Positions 6,626-7,427 of a stretch of 7,427 nt of DNA are shown piece by piece. Below the pieces are notes generated by a model. The model was not told the origin of the DNA. It made no database searches and saw only the letters and a list, made by a program, of their open reading frames with translations. Within the stretch, counting starts at the first letter, position 1. Each line of letters opens with the position of its first letter. The stretch spans positions 1-7,427 of the forward strand of contig NZ_JACOPP010000054.1 in NCBI RefSeq assembly GCF_014287895.1, in the 5' to 3' direction. Made by a program: the position numbers and the translations under genes. This DNA comes from Lawsonibacter hominis. Lineage in GTDB: Bacteria; Bacillota; Clostridia; Oscillospirales; Oscillospiraceae.

Positions 6626-6673
6626 GAAAAAGAGGGGCGGAGGATGCGGAAAGCCGCGTCGCTTCGCCCCTCT
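6626..6673 (-). terminator. Rho-independent terminator of the SRP RNA
   Basis: On the minus strand AGAGGGGCG (6665-6673) pairs with CGCCCCTCT (6631-6639), with an inner GCGG/CCGC hairpin, followed by a run of T's (5 counting the last stem base, 6627-6631). It lies just past the 3' end of the SRP RNA and before the dnaX leader. Confidence 0.88.
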
Positions 6674-6677
6674 CGCC

Positions 6678-6984
6678 GCGTCCGGCATGTGGCAAGACCG
6701 CACACCGGCCTTTGGAATCCTCGCTATGCCCGTTACCCCGGCAGCCGGCTCAGGAGCGGGCACCCCACGGCACAGATCACGTTCCGCTTAGTGCTGCTCG
6801 GTTCCCCGCCTGACACGGTTCACGGGGCGACCTTGCGCGGGACCGATCCATCATCACTGCTTACCGGGGTCAGACGGCACAGCGCGGTTCCGGGGGCCGG
6901 GATTCATCCCTGCTGTAGCGGGTTGCAGGTACAGGGCACCGCTAACTCCCCGACTAGTGCGGCCTTGCCTCAGGCCGGGCGCTC
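6678..6984 (-). ncRNA. ffs: Signal recognition particle RNA, large Firmicutes type
   Basis: The RNA scaffold of the signal recognition particle, which binds Ffh and targets nascent membrane proteins. The S-domain core is clear on the minus strand (6787-6823): GTGAACCGTGTCAGG, a GGAA tetraloop (6802-6805) closed by CGG/CCG, then AGCAGCACTAAG. The Alu domain is also present (GGGGAGTTAGCGGTGCCC, then TGTACCTGCAACCCGCT around 6917-6948), as in Bacillus scRNA and unlike the short E. coli 4.5S RNA. The ends pair over a long terminal helix: CCGGC, GGCAAG and CCGCAC near the 5' end match GTGCGG, CTTGCC and GCCGG near the 3' end. I set the boundaries at the limits of this helix, so they may be off by 10-20 bases; the primary transcript probably starts near 7008. 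Position directly upstream of dnaX matches Bacillus. Confidence 0.94.
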
Positions 6985-7014
6985 ATGCGCCCCCTTCGGA
7001 AGGCTGTATTTGAT

Positions 7015-7043
7015 ATCATACATCATTTTCCCCCATTTATCAA
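7015..7043 (-). promoter_or_regulatory. Promoter of the SRP RNA
   Basis: On the minus strand TTGATA (7038-7043), a 17-base spacer and TATGAT (7015-7020) form a good housekeeping promoter. Predicted transcription start is about 7008, just upstream of the SRP RNA. It may also feed dnaX by read-through past the terminator. Confidence 0.75.
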
Positions 7044-7073
7044 TATCACTTTTCACTTTTTTCAAAAAGGGGC

Positions 7074-7101
7074 TTTACAACCGCTCAATTTATGCTATAA
7101 T
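7074..7101 (+). promoter_or_regulatory. Promoter of tRNA-Ala
   Basis: TTTACA (7074-7079), 16 bases, then TATAAT (7096-7101) with an extended -10 TG at 7093-7094. The predicted start is near 7108, some 15 bases before the mature tRNA. It is divergent from the SRP RNA promoter, about 30 bp away. Confidence 0.85.
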
Positions 7102-7122
7102 GTCAGGGTGCCAATTCGAAAA

Positions 7123-7198
7123 GGGCCTGTAGCGCAGCTGGGAGCGCGTTCGGTTCGCATCCGAGAGGTCGTGGGTTCGAATCCCATCAGGTCCACCA
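7123..7198 (+). tRNA. tRNA-Ala (anticodon CGC)
   Basis: A full 76-nt cloverleaf with encoded CCA. Acceptor GGGCCTG (7123-7129) pairs with CAGGTCC (7188-7194), including the G3-U70 wobble that marks alanine tRNAs. The D stem is GCGC/GCGC (7132-7135, 7144-7147); the anticodon stem TTCGG/CCGAG encloses loop TTCGCAT with anticodon CGC at 7156-7158 (reads GCG); the T arm is GTGGG-TTCGAAT-CCCAT. Discriminator A (7195), CCA 7196-7198. It is a single gene with its own promoter and terminator. Confidence 0.97.
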
Positions 7199-7233
7199 AA
7201 GTCCGTGAAATCACATGATTTCACGGACTTTTT
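7199..7233 (+). terminator. Rho-independent terminator of tRNA-Ala
   Basis: A perfect 15-bp inverted repeat (AAGTCCGTGAAATCA at 7199-7213 against 7216-7230) starts directly after the CCA end, followed by five T's (7229-7233). Confidence 0.95.
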
Positions 7234-7251
7234 CTATAGCCTAATTTCCTC

Positions 7252-7279
7252 TTGACATTCTTTTATACGTGCGTATAAT
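7252..7279 (+). promoter_or_regulatory. Near-consensus promoter with overlapping operators
   Basis: TTGACA (7252-7257), 16-base spacer, TATAAT (7274-7279): both boxes are perfect consensus. The predicted start is near 7286. It fires rightward, out through the 38-bp repeat at 7309-7346 and into the gene starting at 7421. A strong promoter so tightly covered by operators indicates repressor control. Confidence 0.88.
7263..7278. promoter_or_regulatory. Operator 1 (palindrome between and over promoter boxes)
   Basis: TTATACGTGCGTATAA: 7-bp inverted half-sites TTATACG/CGTATAA around a TG centre. It covers the spacer and five bases of the -10 box, so a bound dimer would block RNA polymerase. Form and size suit TetR-type or similar dimeric repressors (inference). 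Confidence 0.8.
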
Positions 7280-7290
7280 TTAGATTAAAC

Positions 7291-7306
7291 TTATACAAGC
7301 GTATAA
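7291..7306. promoter_or_regulatory. Operator 2 (same half-sites, downstream of start)
   Basis: TTATACAAGCGTATAA: the same outer 6 bp on both sides (TTATAC/GTATAA), starting exactly 28 bases after operator 1. It lies just after the predicted transcription start. Two like-sized copies of the same half-site argue for one repressor binding both. Confidence 0.78.
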
Positions 7307-7308
7307 AG

Positions 7309-7346
7309 GATAAGGTAAAATAAGTTGCGCAAATATAAAAGAGGAT
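7309..7346. repeat. 38-bp inverted repeat, right copy
   Basis: Identical to the reverse complement of 508-545, with the palindrome TTGCGCAA at 7325-7332. Here it sits three bases after operator 2, in what looks like the 5' untranslated leader of the repressed promoter, and includes an AAGAGG ribosome-site-like stretch at 7339-7344. DNA to its right has the look of a mobile-element end. Confidence 0.95.
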
Positions 7347-7353
7347 AAAAAGA

Positions 7354-7425
7354 GACATGGTTTGCAGAACTCTGGTAGAATGAAGTTGCGACACACCATT
7401 CTGAAAGGAGTCTGTAAACCATGTC
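7354..7425 (+). promoter_or_regulatory. Long stem-loop enclosing the start codon at 7421
   Basis: GACATGGTTTGCAGA (7354-7368) pairs with TCTGTAAACCATGTC (7411-7425) over 15 bp with a single G-U wobble. Inside is a second stem, AGAATG (7377-7382) with CATTCT (7397-7402). The outer stem contains the ATG at 7421-7423, while the ribosome site AAAGGAG (7404-7410) lies between the stems. In transcripts arriving from the promoter at 7252 the start codon would be paired. This is reminiscent of IS elements that mask their transposase start from outside transcription (inference). A tiny frame MVCRTLVE opens in the 5' arm at 7357 and stops at 7383. Confidence 0.75.
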
Positions 7426-7427
7426 CG
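7421..7427 (+). CDS. Start of a gene running off the window, probably mobile-element encoded
   Basis: Only ATGTCCG is visible (Met-Ser-...). It is called because a strong ribosome site AAAGGAG (7404-7410) lies 10 bases upstream and a structured leader precedes it. The product cannot be told from two codons. The setting (hairpin leader, broken repressor locus, IS debris on the other flank) makes a transposase the likeliest guess, but the missing repressor-regulated gene is also possible. Confidence 0.5.

Noticed and set aside
6502..6705. Upstream in-frame extension of dnaX (68 extra residues)
   Set aside because: It would run through the SRP RNA terminator and into the SRP RNA 3' end. DnaX proteins begin at the YQALYRKWRP motif, and a TTG with a well-placed AAGAGG sits there.
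6518..7132. A 204-codon plus-strand frame across the SRP RNA and its promoter
   Set aside because: It overlaps a well-supported structured RNA on the other strand and both divergent promoters; the product has no recognisable features.
1..7427. CRISPR array, toxin-antitoxin pair or phage module
   Set aside because: No regularly spaced repeats, no paired small genes and no phage-type proteins are present on either strand.

Overview
The window looks like a chromosomal segment of a GC-rich, gut-type Clostridia (Firmicutes; something like Oscillospiraceae/Ruminococcaceae is my inference). The reasons are the large SRP RNA with an Alu domain directly upstream of dnaX and ybaB, a gene order shared with Bacillus and Clostridia, Firmicutes-style promoters and Shine-Dalgarno sites, and IS3-family insertion sequences.

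Left edge (1-807): an accessory, AT-richer junction. It holds the 3' part of an IS3-family transposase and the right tip of its element (to about 507), a 38-bp sequence (508-545), the truncated 5' end of a second, oppositely oriented IS3-type element (546-665), and featureless AT-rich DNA. Next comes a lone AT-rich lipoprotein gene on the minus strand (808-1419) with a candidate promoter far upstream, and a non-coding stretch with several inverted repeats (1420-1758).

Core (1759-7001): GC-rich and entirely on the minus strand. In transcription order it holds SRP RNA (ffs), its terminator, dnaX (clamp-loader tau subunit, TTG start), ybaB (nucleoid-associated protein), a DUF1275/YoaK-type membrane protein, a DUF362 protein with two 4Fe-4S clusters, and deoC (deoxyribose-phosphate aldolase). 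Spacing from dnaX to deoC is short, and two junctions have a ribosome binding site touching the previous stop codon, so dnaX-ybaB and DUF362-deoC look translationally linked. recR, the usual third gene of this cluster, is absent at this position.

Right edge (7002-7427): divergent promoters serve ffs (minus) and a tRNA-Ala with anticodon CGC (plus), which has a perfect 15-bp terminator. Beyond it DNA turns AT-rich again. A near-consensus promoter is overlaid by two palindromic operators of the kind bound by dimeric repressors such as TetR-family proteins, but no repressor gene follows. Instead there is a second, inverted and perfectly identical copy of the 38-bp sequence (7309-7346), then a long hairpin that buries the start codon of a gene running off the window (7421 onward), probably the start of another mobile element.

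The most unusual feature is this perfect 38-bp inverted repeat enclosing about 6.8 kb of mostly housekeeping DNA, with a regulated promoter firing outward through one copy. It may mark an invertible segment, an IS-driven rearrangement or an assembly join; the sequence alone cannot decide. I found no CRISPR array, prophage or recognisable defence system.
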